A stretch of DNA of 5,164 nt from Betaproteobacteria bacterium UBA6904 (GTDB taxonomy: Bacteria > Pseudomonadota > Gammaproteobacteria > Burkholderiales > SG8-39): contig DKBI01000070.1 in assembly GCA_002451175.1 (NCBI GenBank), positions 1 through 5,164 on the forward strand, read 5' to 3'. Within the stretch, counting starts at the first letter, position 1; each line of letters starts with the position of its first letter. A program made the translations under genes and the position numbers. Of this stretch, positions 1 to 5,164 are shown one piece after another. The notes under the pieces were generated by a model. The model was not told the origin of the DNA. It worked only from the letters and a program-made list of their open reading frames with translations, and searched no databases.

Positions 1-897
1 TACGAGGTCAGCGAGCCGTACCACACCGCAGCCGTCTGGGCGGCGGGCGAGATTGCGAAGCGCACGTCGAACCGCTACACGATGGAGGTTTTCCCGGCGT
101 CGTCGCTCGGCAAGGAGACCGACATCAACCAGGGGCTCACGCTGGGCACGGTCGACATCATCTACACGGGCCAGCTGTTCGCCGGGCGGAACTACGGCCC
201 CATCTCCATCGGTGGCGCGCCCTTCATGTTCCGGGATTTCGATCACTGGAAGAAGTTCGCGGCGAGTGGCCTGTTCGCCGATCTCGCCGACGGCTATGCC
301 AAGGCGACGAGCGGCAATCGCGTGGTGGCGATCACCTATTACGGCAACCGCCAGACGACCTCCAACAAGCCGCTCAACCGGCCGGAAGACATGAAAGGCC
401 TCAAGATCCGCGTGCCCGATGCGCCGCTGTACACGCTGTTCCCGCGCGCGGTCGGCGCCAACCCGACGCCGATCGCCTTCGCGGAGGTGTACCTCGCGCT
501 GCAGAACAAGACGGTCGAGGCGCAGGAGAATCCGTTGCCGACGATCGACGCCAAGAAGTTCTACGAGGTGCAGTCGCACATCAATATCACGGCGCACATT
601 ACGGATGCCCTGCTGACGATCATCGGCGCGCCGCTGTGGGGCAAGCTCTCGGAGGCCGACCGCAAGGCGTTTGCCGCGGTGTTTCAGGAAGCGGCCGGGC
701 GGGCGACCGGAGAGATCGTCGATATCGAGAAGAAGCTGATGACCGATTTCGCCAAGCGTGGAAAGGCGGTGGTCATGGTCGACCGCAAACCGTTCATGGC
801 TGCGGTGCAGAAGTTCTACGCGGAAGGCAAGCTGCCGGATGGCAGTCCACTGCCGTGGCCGCGCGAGACGTTCGACAAGTTGCAGGCGATCAAGTAG
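1..897 (+). CDS. dctP: TRAP transporter substrate-binding protein, DctP family (5' end missing)
   Basis: This is the periplasmic solute receptor of a tripartite ATP-independent (TRAP) transporter. Such proteins capture an organic acid (C4-dicarboxylate, sialic acid or related carboxylate) and deliver it to the DctQ/DctM membrane pair. The frame is open from base 1, giving 298 residues, and ends at TAG 895-897. The family is usually 320-340 residues, so the signal peptide and first beta strand lie outside the window. Family hallmarks include EVFPASSLG (fragment residues 29-37), the GLKIRVP segment with the arginine that normally salt-bridges the substrate carboxylate (Arg137, bases 409-411), GANPTPIAFAEVYLAL (152-167) and QENPL (175-179). 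The first internal ATG, at base 82, falls inside the conserved domain and is not the start. No dctQ or dctM follows; a terminator and an unrelated gene do. If the membrane subunits are linked they must lie upstream. The substrate cannot be read from the sequence. Family assignment is firm. Confidence 0.93.
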   Translation, partial: YEVSEPYHTAAVWAAGEIAKRTSNRYTMEVFPASSLGKETDINQGLTLGTVDIIYTGQLFAGRNYGPISIGGAPFMFRDFDHWKKFAASGLFADLADGYAKATSGNRVVAITYYGNRQTTSNKPLNRPEDMKGLKIRVPDAPLYTLFPRAVGANPTPIAFAEVYLALQNKTVEAQENPLPTIDAKKFYEVQSHINITAHITDALLTIIGAPLWGKLSEADRKAFAAVFQEAAGRATGEIVDIEKKLMTDFAKRGKAVVMVDRKPFMAAVQKFYAEGKLPDGSPLPWPRETFDKLQAIK

Positions 898-917
898 CCG
901 GGCGCACGCCGGGGGAC

Positions 918-947
918 GAAACGCCGCCTGCGGGCGGCGTTTCATTT
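918..947 (+). terminator. Intrinsic terminator after dctP
   Basis: A perfect 11-bp inverted repeat lies 20 bases after the dctP stop. The arms are 918-928 (GAAACGCCGCC) and 933-943, with a four-base TGCG loop. The stem has a GC-rich core and an A-rich 5' edge opposite a T-rich 3' edge (GTTTCATTT). The T-tract is short and interrupted, so termination efficiency is uncertain. The position, between two functionally unrelated genes, fits a transcription terminator for the transporter unit. Confidence 0.8.
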
Positions 948-980
948 GGCATGCCGGGTGACCCGTAGAGAGCGCAGGGG

Positions 981-1610
981 ATGCGTGCGACGCTGCGTCA
1001 TGAGCTGACCATCGAACTGGATGCCGAATGGCTGCGCCGGCGGTTCCGCGCGGGCCGCGGGGCGTCGAGCGGGGTGGCGGGGGATGCGGACGCGGACGCG
1101 ACGGACGCGGCGCTCAAACCGGCCGCCGTGCTCATCCCCATCGTGCTGCGGCCCGAGGAACTGACGGTGCTCTTCACGCGCCGCACGACGCGCCTCAGGA
1201 GCCATTCCGGACAGGTCAGTTTTCCGGGCGGGCGCGCCGAGGCGCACGACGCGTCGCCGGAGGCGACCGCCTTGCGTGAAACCCGCGAGGAGATCGGCCT
1301 GGCCGAGCAGTCGATCGAAATACTCGGGCGGCTCGCGGATTACTGCACGCGCACCGGGTACCGCGTGGCGCCGGTCGTCGCTCTGGTGGCGCCGCCCTTC
1401 GACCTGCATCTGGATGCGCACGAGGTCGAGGAAGTGTTCGAAGTGCCGCTGTCGTTCCTGCTCGATCCGGCGAACCACGAGCGACATGCGCGCGTCTTCC
1501 AGGGGCGTGAAGTCGAGTACACCGCGATGCCTTACGGGCCGCACTACATCTGGGGCGCGACCGCTGGCATGCTGGTCAATTTCTACCGGGAGCTCGCAGC
1601 CACCCGATAG
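981..1610 (+). CDS. nudL: CoA pyrophosphatase, Nudix hydrolase (NudL subfamily)
   Basis: This is a probable cytoplasmic Nudix hydrolase that cleaves coenzyme A and its derivatives to 3',5'-ADP and 4'-phosphopantetheine in a Mg/Mn-dependent reaction. It has 209 residues. The subfamily signature ahead of the Nudix box is clear: LFTRRTTRLRSHSGQVSFPGG at about residues 57-77. The Nudix helix follows with RETREEIGL at about 93-101, containing the metal-binding REXXEE glutamates. Downstream, GYRVAPVV, EVEEVFEVPL and YIWGATAGML match the NudL/UPF0035 pattern from memory. As in other NudL proteins, the glutamate expected early in the Nudix box is replaced by an aspartate (DAS). The start is the first ATG after an in-frame TAG at 966-968; AGAGAG at 967-972 lies eight bases upstream as a modest ribosome site. 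An Asp-Ala repeat interrupts the N-terminal region (residues 35-43). The substrate is inferred from subfamily and not visible directly. Confidence 0.92.
   Translation: MRATLRHELTIELDAEWLRRRFRAGRGASSGVAGDADADATDAALKPAAVLIPIVLRPEELTVLFTRRTTRLRSHSGQVSFPGGRAEAHDASPEATALRETREEIGLAEQSIEILGRLADYCTRTGYRVAPVVALVAPPFDLHLDAHEVEEVFEVPLSFLLDPANHERHARVFQGREVEYTAMPYGPHYIWGATAGMLVNFYRELAATR
1083..1109 (+). repeat. In-frame GACGCG hexanucleotide repeat in nudL
   Basis: Four copies of a six-base unit lie here: GATGCG at 1083, GACGCG at 1089 and 1095, then after a three-base ACG another GACGCG at 1104. They encode DADADATDA (residues 35-43) in the loop-like stretch between the N-terminal helix and the Nudix fold. 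Unit length is a multiple of three, so copy-number change would preserve the frame. Confidence 0.6.
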
Positions 1611-1642
1611 CGGTGTGGCACTGTGCTATCTTCCGGCGCACC

Positions 1643-2548
1643 ATGGGCGTGCTCGCCATCGTCATCGCCTTGCTGCTCGAGCAGTGGCATCCCGTCGCGG
1701 ATCGCAAGACCTGGATCGCGATGCTTACGCAAGCGGCCAACAGCCTGGAAGCAGCGTTCAATGCGGGCGAGGTGCGGCACGGCACGATCGCGTGGCTGGT
1801 GGCCGTGCTGCCCGTCGTGCTCGGCGCGACGGCGCTGCATTACCTGCTGTGGTGGATGCATCCCCTGCTCGCGCTCGCCTTCCATGTGGCGGTCCTTTAT
1901 CTGACGCTCGGTTTTCGCCAGTCCAGCCACTACTTCACCGGCATCCAGAACGCGATTCGCGCCGGCGAGATGGAGCGGGCGCAGGAACTGCTCGGCGCGT
2001 GGCGTGGCGAGCCCAGCGGACACCGCAGCCGGGAGGAGGTGGTGCGGCTGACGATCGAGGAGGCGCTAGCGCATGCGCACCGGCACGTGTTCGGCGTGCT
2101 GTTCTGGTATGTCGTGGTGCCCGGCCCCGGGGGCGCCATTTTGTATCGACTGGCGGTCTTTCTCGAGCGGCGCTGGGGTTTGCTCGGCACGTTCGGGCAG
2201 GCCGCGCAGCGTGTGCGCCGCGCCCTGGAATGGCCCGCGGTACGCATGACGGCGGCAGCGTTTGCCGTGGTGGGCGACTTCGAGGACGCGATCTACTGCT
2301 GGCGGACGCAGGCGCGCGCCTGGCCGGATCCTCAACTGGGCATCGTGCTGGCGGCGGGCGCCGGCGCGCTCGGCGTTCGCCTCGGCATGCCGCTTGGCGA
2401 GATTGCCGGTCCCGCCGCGCGCCCCGACCTGGGCGTTGGCGAAAATGCCGAACCGCAATTCCTCGACAGCACGGTGGGCCTGTTGTGGCGCGCGCTCGTG
2501 CTGTGGATTTTCGTGCTGGTCGTAGTCAGCGCGCTGCGCATCTTCTAG
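1643..2548 (+). CDS. CobD/CbiB family (AmpE-like) integral membrane protein
   Basis: This 301-residue polytopic inner-membrane protein belongs to the CobD/CbiB-AmpE superfamily. True CbiB joins adenosylcobyrate to aminopropanol in cobalamin synthesis, whereas AmpE is a membrane sensor linked to beta-lactamase induction. Likely membrane segments are residues 2-15, 47-70, 73-91, 150-170 and 279-298. Family-like features are the RQSSHYF stretch (92-98), HRHVFGVLFWYVVVPGPGGA (146-165) followed by ILYRL, and GDFEDAIYCWRTQA (211-224). No cob or cbi gene is nearby, so a biosynthetic role is not supported and the function is open. I chose ATG 1643 because the protein then begins with the short hydrophobic segment followed by LLEQWHP, usual for this family. 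A GTG at 1613 would add ten residues ahead of it. Neither start has a good Shine-Dalgarno sequence. The gene begins 32 bases after nudL, suggesting co-transcription. Family is confident, function is not. Confidence 0.85.
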   Translation: MGVLAIVIALLLEQWHPVADRKTWIAMLTQAANSLEAAFNAGEVRHGTIAWLVAVLPVVLGATALHYLLWWMHPLLALAFHVAVLYLTLGFRQSSHYFTGIQNAIRAGEMERAQELLGAWRGEPSGHRSREEVVRLTIEEALAHAHRHVFGVLFWYVVVPGPGGAILYRLAVFLERRWGLLGTFGQAAQRVRRALEWPAVRMTAAAFAVVGDFEDAIYCWRTQARAWPDPQLGIVLAAGAGALGVRLGMPLGEIAGPAARPDLGVGENAEPQFLDSTVGLLWRALVLWIFVLVVVSALRIF

Positions 2549-2564
2549 CGCGCACGCCGCGCGC
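2548..2564. other. GC-rich hairpin between convergent genes
   Basis: GCGCGC at 2548-2553 and at 2559-2564 can pair around a five-base ACGCC loop in the 19-base gap between the two facing stop codons. It could slow polymerase from either direction, but there is no T-tract on either strand, and alternating GC runs arise easily in such GC-rich DNA. A terminator role is only a possibility. Confidence 0.25.
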
Positions 2565-2567
2565 GCC

Positions 2568-3995
2568 TCAGCCGCGCGGTTTGTCGGCCGGCTGGCTTGC
2601 GTCGTCGATGTGCGCCTGGGCGACGAGAACCGCGCGCACTTCGCGGTGCCCTTTCTCGGTGGCGAGCATCAGCGGCGTCGCGCCATCCTTGTGCTTCAGG
2701 TTCTGATTGGCACGCCCGTCGAGCAGCGCTTCCACGACTTTGACGTGCCCGTTCACCGCGGCCTTGTGCAGGGGCGTCCAGCCTTCCTTGTCAGGCAGAT
2801 CGGGATGCGCGTCGGCCTCGAGCAGCATCTTCACCACCTGATGATGCCCGCGGCCGGCGGCGTGCAGCAAGGGCGTCCAGCCATAATTGTTCTGCATGTT
2901 GACGAGCGCGCCTTTGCCTAGCAGCACTTGCGTCGCCTGCAGGTAGCCGTTCATCGCCGCCCAGTGCAGCGGCGAGTACCCGCTGCGGTCACGCGCGTTG
3001 ACCGTCGCGCCGGCCTCGATGAGCATGAGGGCCGCCTTTTCCTGGCCGTTGAACGCGGCCACCATGAGCGGCGTCCATCCCCCGTCGCCGATATGGTTGA
3101 CGTCCATGCCGGCGCGAATCAGCATCTCCAGAATACGGGTGTCGCCCTGCTCGATCGCGCGCACCATGCGCTGCTGCGTGCACGGCACGCCGATTTCCTG
3201 CAGTTCCTTGCGCATGGCCTCGAATCCCCAGGGGTCCAGAGGATCCTTCGCATTCGCGGCGACGATTGCGTTGTGCGTGCCGTACAGGGTCATCAGCTCG
3301 CTCATGATCTCGGGCGGGAAGCCTTGCCGCCCACCGCGGCGGTCCACCAGCAGATCGTTGAAGTAGTGCTCCAGTTGCGGCGTCAGCCAAAGTTCGGCGA
3401 TGCGATTGACGATCCTCGGGAAGCGTTCTTCGAGGCGGTAGGGGTACTTGTCCGGCGTCTTGCTGAAGACCTCGGCCAACTTGGCGTTCTTCATCTGCGA
3501 CGACTGGCCTGCCTGCGACTTGACCTGGACCGCCTGCACGTCGAAGGCCTGCACGGCCGCCGCGGTAATGAGGCGGCGTTTCACGATGCCAGGGCCTTCC
3601 GGCGGGAACAGGTAGACGCCGGCGTCCGACCGGATGAAGCCGATTGTTTCTCCGGCCAGCAACGCCCCGCCGGATTGCTGCAGGGAGTAGGTGTATTTCT
3701 CGTCGTCCCCGAAAGCGGCGGCATCGTTCACGCTCTCGAACAGCTTGTCCTGGCGCTTCATGGGCAGCAGCCGTTCGAGCCGGACCTCGCGGAGTTCCGC
3801 CAGGCGGATATCCGCGTCCGGACCGCCATCGTCAGGATGGAACCGCAGGTCGCCGGCCGCTTCCGAGTAGGCGAGGAGGTGCCCGGCGGTCTCCCGGCCA
3901 TCTGCAAAGATCAGCACGCAGGACTCCGGTCCATAGCTGTCCAGCGATGGCGGGTACTCGTATTCCGGCGGCGCCGGCCAGTGGATCTCTTCCAT
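2568..3995 (-). CDS. Ankyrin-repeat protein with duplicated N-terminal module
   Basis: This is a predicted soluble protein of 475 residues with no signal peptide or membrane segment. Six ankyrin units of about 33 residues occupy residues 274 to about 465. The first is degenerate; the others carry the canonical core, such as GWTPLHKAAVNGH (405-417) and GYSPLHWAAMNG (339-350). They form a protein-binding surface whose partner is unknown. Upstream lie two mutually similar segments, about residues 33-71 and 110-148. Both show G-x3-AG, then about ten residues, AG, x3, F-x-P, and later RL-x5-V. Residues 189-244 hold an uncharacterised segment with FPRIVNRIAELW and RQGFPPE. I recall similar modules at the N-terminus of GspE/PilB-like ATPases in betaproteobacteria, but that is memory and untested. 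The start is ambiguous: ATG 3995 has AAAGGGAG nine bases upstream. ATGs at 4004, 4025 and 4067 (overlapping the upstream stop as ATGA) are in frame. It is the last gene of the minus-strand cluster. Confidence 0.9.
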   Translation of the reverse strand: MEEIHWPAPPEYEYPPSLDSYGPESCVLIFADGRETAGHLLAYSEAAGDLRFHPDDGGPDADIRLAELREVRLERLLPMKRQDKLFESVNDAAAFGDDEKYTYSLQQSGGALLAGETIGFIRSDAGVYLFPPEGPGIVKRRLITAAAVQAFDVQAVQVKSQAGQSSQMKNAKLAEVFSKTPDKYPYRLEERFPRIVNRIAELWLTPQLEHYFNDLLVDRRGGRQGFPPEIMSELMTLYGTHNAIVAANAKDPLDPWGFEAMRKELQEIGVPCTQQRMVRAIEQGDTRILEMLIRAGMDVNHIGDGGWTPLMVAAFNGQEKAALMLIEAGATVNARDRSGYSPLHWAAMNGYLQATQVLLGKGALVNMQNNYGWTPLLHAAGRGHHQVVKMLLEADAHPDLPDKEGWTPLHKAAVNGHVKVVEALLDGRANQNLKHKDGATPLMLATEKGHREVRAVLVAQAHIDDASQPADKPRG

Positions 3996-4004
3996 TTCGG
4001 TCAT

Positions 4005-4012
4005 CTCCCTTT
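4005..4012 (-). promoter_or_regulatory. Ribosome binding site favouring ATG 3995
   Basis: On the minus strand AAAGGGAG lies directly before ATG 4004 and nine bases before ATG 3995. With no spacer it cannot serve the 4004 start, so it favours 3995. A competing AAGGA at 4017-4021 sits twelve bases from ATG 4004, and AAGGG at 4030-4034 sits only four bases from ATG 4025, so the start is not settled. Confidence 0.5.
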
Positions 4013-4063
4013 CGAGTCCTTGCATCGGACCCTTGTTATCGGCGCCTGCCCTGGGCTGCCCCC

Positions 4064-4375
4064 TCATGCGGCACGCAGCTGGCCGCATTGCCAGCACTGC
4101 GTGAACTGCGGGTCGAGCGACTCACCGCAGCCGCCACACCGCCACGCGGCTGCCGTGCGGGCGAGAGCGGTGCCGGCACGTAGCAGGAATTCTGCGCGCA
4201 CCGCGTCGTCATCGTCCAGCACCCAGACCTCGATCTGGCACTCGGCCGGAGGAATTTCGCCAGCGCCAGAGGACAGGATTTCGTTCTTCAGCAGCGCGCC
4301 GATGCCCTCGGTCTGCAGCAGGTTGCGCGCATGATGCGCCGCCAGCAGATCGAAGGAGCCGAAGACGCGTCGCAC
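4064..4375 (-). CDS. DUF2007 putative signal-transducing protein with C-terminal zinc ribbon
   Basis: This 103-residue cytoplasmic protein falls in two parts. Residues 1-66 match the DUF2007 pattern: an N-terminal strand (RRVFGSFDLLAAHHARN), then LLQTEGIGALLKNE, GEIPPAECQIEVWVLDDDD and a final helix (AVRAEFLLRAG). The fold is a small ACT/PII-like alpha-beta unit, and the family is only provisionally called signal-transducing. Residues 80-97 form a zinc ribbon, CGGC then ten residues then CWQC, suggesting bound zinc. The start is a GTG at 4375, because no ATG precedes the conserved domain and the open frame further upstream runs under the neighbouring gene in a non-conserved reading. No clear Shine-Dalgarno is present. 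With 25 bases after the dehydratase stop, translation probably depends on that gene. The stop TGA overlaps a possible ATG (4067) of the ankyrin gene. Biochemical function is unknown. Confidence 0.85.
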   Translation of the reverse strand: MRRVFGSFDLLAAHHARNLLQTEGIGALLKNEILSSGAGEIPPAECQIEVWVLDDDDAVRAEFLLRAGTALARTAAAWRCGGCGESLDPQFTQCWQCGQLRAA

Positions 4376-4400
4376 CCGAGCTTGCCCGCTGCGGTCCGGA

Positions 4401-4730
4401 TCAGAGCTCGAATAGCGCGTCGCACTTGGCCGCGCAGACGAAATCGTTCTCCGACAGCCCGTCGATGGCGTGGGTCCAGTATTCGACGCGGCACTGGTTG
4501 TAACCCACTTGCAGGACGGGATGGTGATCTTCGCGATGGGAGATCCAGGCCAGCGCATTGACGAACGCCAGCGTCTGGTAATGGTTCGCGAAGGCGAAGG
4601 TCTTGACCAGCTTGCGACCCTCGATCTGCCACCCCGTCAGCTGCTTGAGCAGTTCGCTGGATTCCTGCGGCGAATAGGGGCAGACCCCGCCCTCGCAGGG
4701 CCTGCACTTCCTGGATGCAAGATCGTTCAT
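4401..4730 (-). CDS. phhB: 4a-hydroxytetrahydrobiopterin dehydratase (PCD/DCoH family)
   Basis: This enzyme of 109 residues dehydrates pterin-4a-carbinolamine to quinonoid dihydropterin, recycling the cofactor made by aromatic amino-acid hydroxylases. Relatives in bacteria lacking such hydroxylases may serve other pterin or molybdopterin roles. The signature is intact: EDHHP at 67-71 with the active-site histidines, Tyr77, then EYWTHAIDGLSENDF (83-97), carrying the third histidine (His87) and the conserved Trp and Asp. The N-terminus has the usual CxxCEGG (9-15) plus an extra Cys17. ATG 4730 is supported by a perfect AGGAGG ten bases upstream. It overlaps the TGA of the preceding peptidase gene by one base (TGATG), indicating translational coupling. 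No phenylalanine hydroxylase gene is visible, so the phhB symbol names the family and the partner remains unknown. Confidence 0.95.
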   Translation of the reverse strand: MNDLASRKCRPCEGGVCPYSPQESSELLKQLTGWQIEGRKLVKTFAFANHYQTLAFVNALAWISHREDHHPVLQVGYNQCRVEYWTHAIDGLSENDFVCAAKCDALFEL

Positions 4731-5164
4731 CAGCCGGCAACCTCCTGTAGGCGCGCGATGCGCGTCGCGGCGGGTGGATGGGAATCGTAGAACGCAGAAT
4801 AAAGCGGATCGGGCGTCAGCGTCGCGGCATTGTCCCGGTATAGCCGGACGAGGGCGCGAATCAGGTCCGGGGCGCTGGCATGCGCCGCGGCATAGGCGTC
4901 CGCCTCGAACTCGTGCCGCCGCGACACCCGGCTCATCAGCGGCTGAACGTAGAAGGCGAAGACCGGTACGACGAGAAAGAACAGCAGCAGCGCGGCCGCC
5001 GTCGAGGGCGTGGACACGCCGAGCCCCGCATAGAACGCCGGCTGGTCGACGAGCTGCCCGAGGATCCAGAGCAGCGCCAGCGACACCGTGAACATCAGCG
5101 CCACGCGCTTCCACACGTGGCGGCGGCGGAAATGCCCCAGCTCGTGGGCGAGGACCGCCTCGAT
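4730..5164 (-). CDS. M48 family zinc metallopeptidase (C-terminal part, 5' end outside window)
   Basis: The frame is open to the window edge and gives the last 144 residues of an integral-membrane M48 endopeptidase (HtpX/Ste24 type). These enzymes cut membrane or misfolded proteins with the active site facing the cytoplasm. Fragment residues 7-11 are HELGH, the HEXXH zinc site with catalytic Glu8. RRHEFEADAYA (82-92) supplies the third ligand, Glu85, and the conserved Asp89. SHPPAATRI near the C-terminus is the conserved xHP motif. Two hydrophobic segments, about 21-38 and 53-73, separate the two zinc motifs, as in Ste24-like members. The long spacing with two membrane spans favours the Ste24-like branch over compact secreted M48 proteins. 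A GTG at 5116 lies after HEXXH and is not the start. The TGA (4730-4732) overlaps the next gene's ATG by one base. Confidence 0.93.
   Translation of the reverse strand: MEAVLAHELGHFRRRHVWKRVALMFTVSLALLWILGQLVDQPAFYAGLGVSTPSTAAALLLFFLVVPVFAFYVQPLMSRVSRRHEFEADAYAAAHASAPDLIRALVRLYRDNAATLTPDPLYSAFYDSHPPAATRIARLQEVAG
4741..4746 (-). promoter_or_regulatory. Shine-Dalgarno AGGAGG for the pterin dehydratase
   Basis: A full-consensus AGGAGG on the minus strand lies ten bases before ATG 4730 and inside the last codons of the peptidase gene. It fixes the dehydratase start. It is the strongest ribosome site in the window, which suggests that the dehydratase is translated more than its neighbours. Confidence 0.8.

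Noticed and set aside
942..1544. 200-residue minus-strand open frame opposite nudL
   Set aside because: It is complementary to the Nudix box and NudL signature and its Arg-rich translation has no domain.
1616..1632. Sigma-54-like promoter (TGGCAC at 1616-1621) or extended -10 (TGC then TATCTT, 1627-1632) before the CobD-like gene
   Set aside because: At the spacing required after the GG of TGGCAC the sequence reads TC and not GC, so the -12 element is missing. The -10-like hexamer has no -35 partner and would leave almost no leader.
1613..1642. GTG 1613 as the start of the CobD-like protein
   Set aside because: It adds ten residues (WHCAIFRRT type) before the hydrophobic N-terminus normal for the family, and the nearest purine-rich GGGAG at 1588-1592 is about 20 bases away.
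1276..2706. 476-residue plus-strand open frame spanning the end of nudL, the CobD-like gene and the start of the convergent region
   Set aside because: It is out of frame with two well-supported genes and its translation is rich in Arg, Ala and Gly with no recognisable motif. This is typical of shadow frames in GC-rich DNA.
2928..4334. 468-residue plus-strand open frame opposite the ankyrin and DUF2007 genes
   Set aside because: It is antisense to clear ankyrin repeats and a zinc ribbon. Its length follows from the GC-biased third positions of the real genes, and its translation shows only His/Arg/Ala-rich low complexity.
4376..4558. N-terminal extension of the DUF2007 protein to an ATG at 4558
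   Set aside because: The added 61 residues are a Ser/Thr/Arg-rich out-of-frame reading of the pterin dehydratase gene. The conserved domain starts immediately at GTG 4375.
4731..5114. Extension of the pterin dehydratase frame upstream of ATG 4730 to about 5114
   Set aside because: The extension runs under the M48 peptidase gene in another frame and has no motif. The perfect AGGAGG and the family's usual length fix the start at 4730.

Overview
The window is a dense stretch of a GC-rich bacterial chromosome. Third codon positions are strongly G/C, no gene gap exceeds about 85 bases, and long spurious open frames run opposite the real genes. The gene set (a NudL-type Nudix hydrolase beside a stand-alone CobD/CbiB-like membrane protein, and an M48 peptidase beside a pterin dehydratase) is what I would expect of a betaproteobacterium, probably Burkholderiales or Rhodocyclales. 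That assignment is inference from gene content and has not been tested by any search.

Plus strand, 1-2548. The window opens inside a TRAP-transporter solute-binding protein (DctP family; N-terminus and signal peptide lie outside). An 11-bp stem-loop closes that unit. A probable coenzyme A pyrophosphatase of the NudL subfamily follows, then a multi-pass CobD/CbiB-like (AmpE-like) membrane protein 32 bases downstream. These two may be co-transcribed.

Minus strand, 5164-2568, converging on the first group with only 19 bases between the facing stop codons. In transcription order: the C-terminal part of an M48 zinc metallopeptidase (HEXXH and EFEAD motifs present), a 4a-hydroxytetrahydrobiopterin dehydratase (PCD/DCoH) whose start overlaps the peptidase stop by one base, a 103-residue DUF2007 protein with a C-terminal zinc ribbon starting at GTG, and a roughly 475-residue ankyrin-repeat protein. 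The tight spacing suggests one operon of four genes. Their products do not form a known pathway: membrane proteolysis or quality control, pterin recycling, a small putative signalling protein and a protein-binding scaffold.

The least familiar object is the ankyrin protein. Ahead of its six repeats it carries two related segments about 77 residues apart, which look like a diverged tandem duplication, and then a uncharacterised segment with a conserved-looking RQGFPPE motif. No RNA gene, mobile element, CRISPR array or phage feature was seen.
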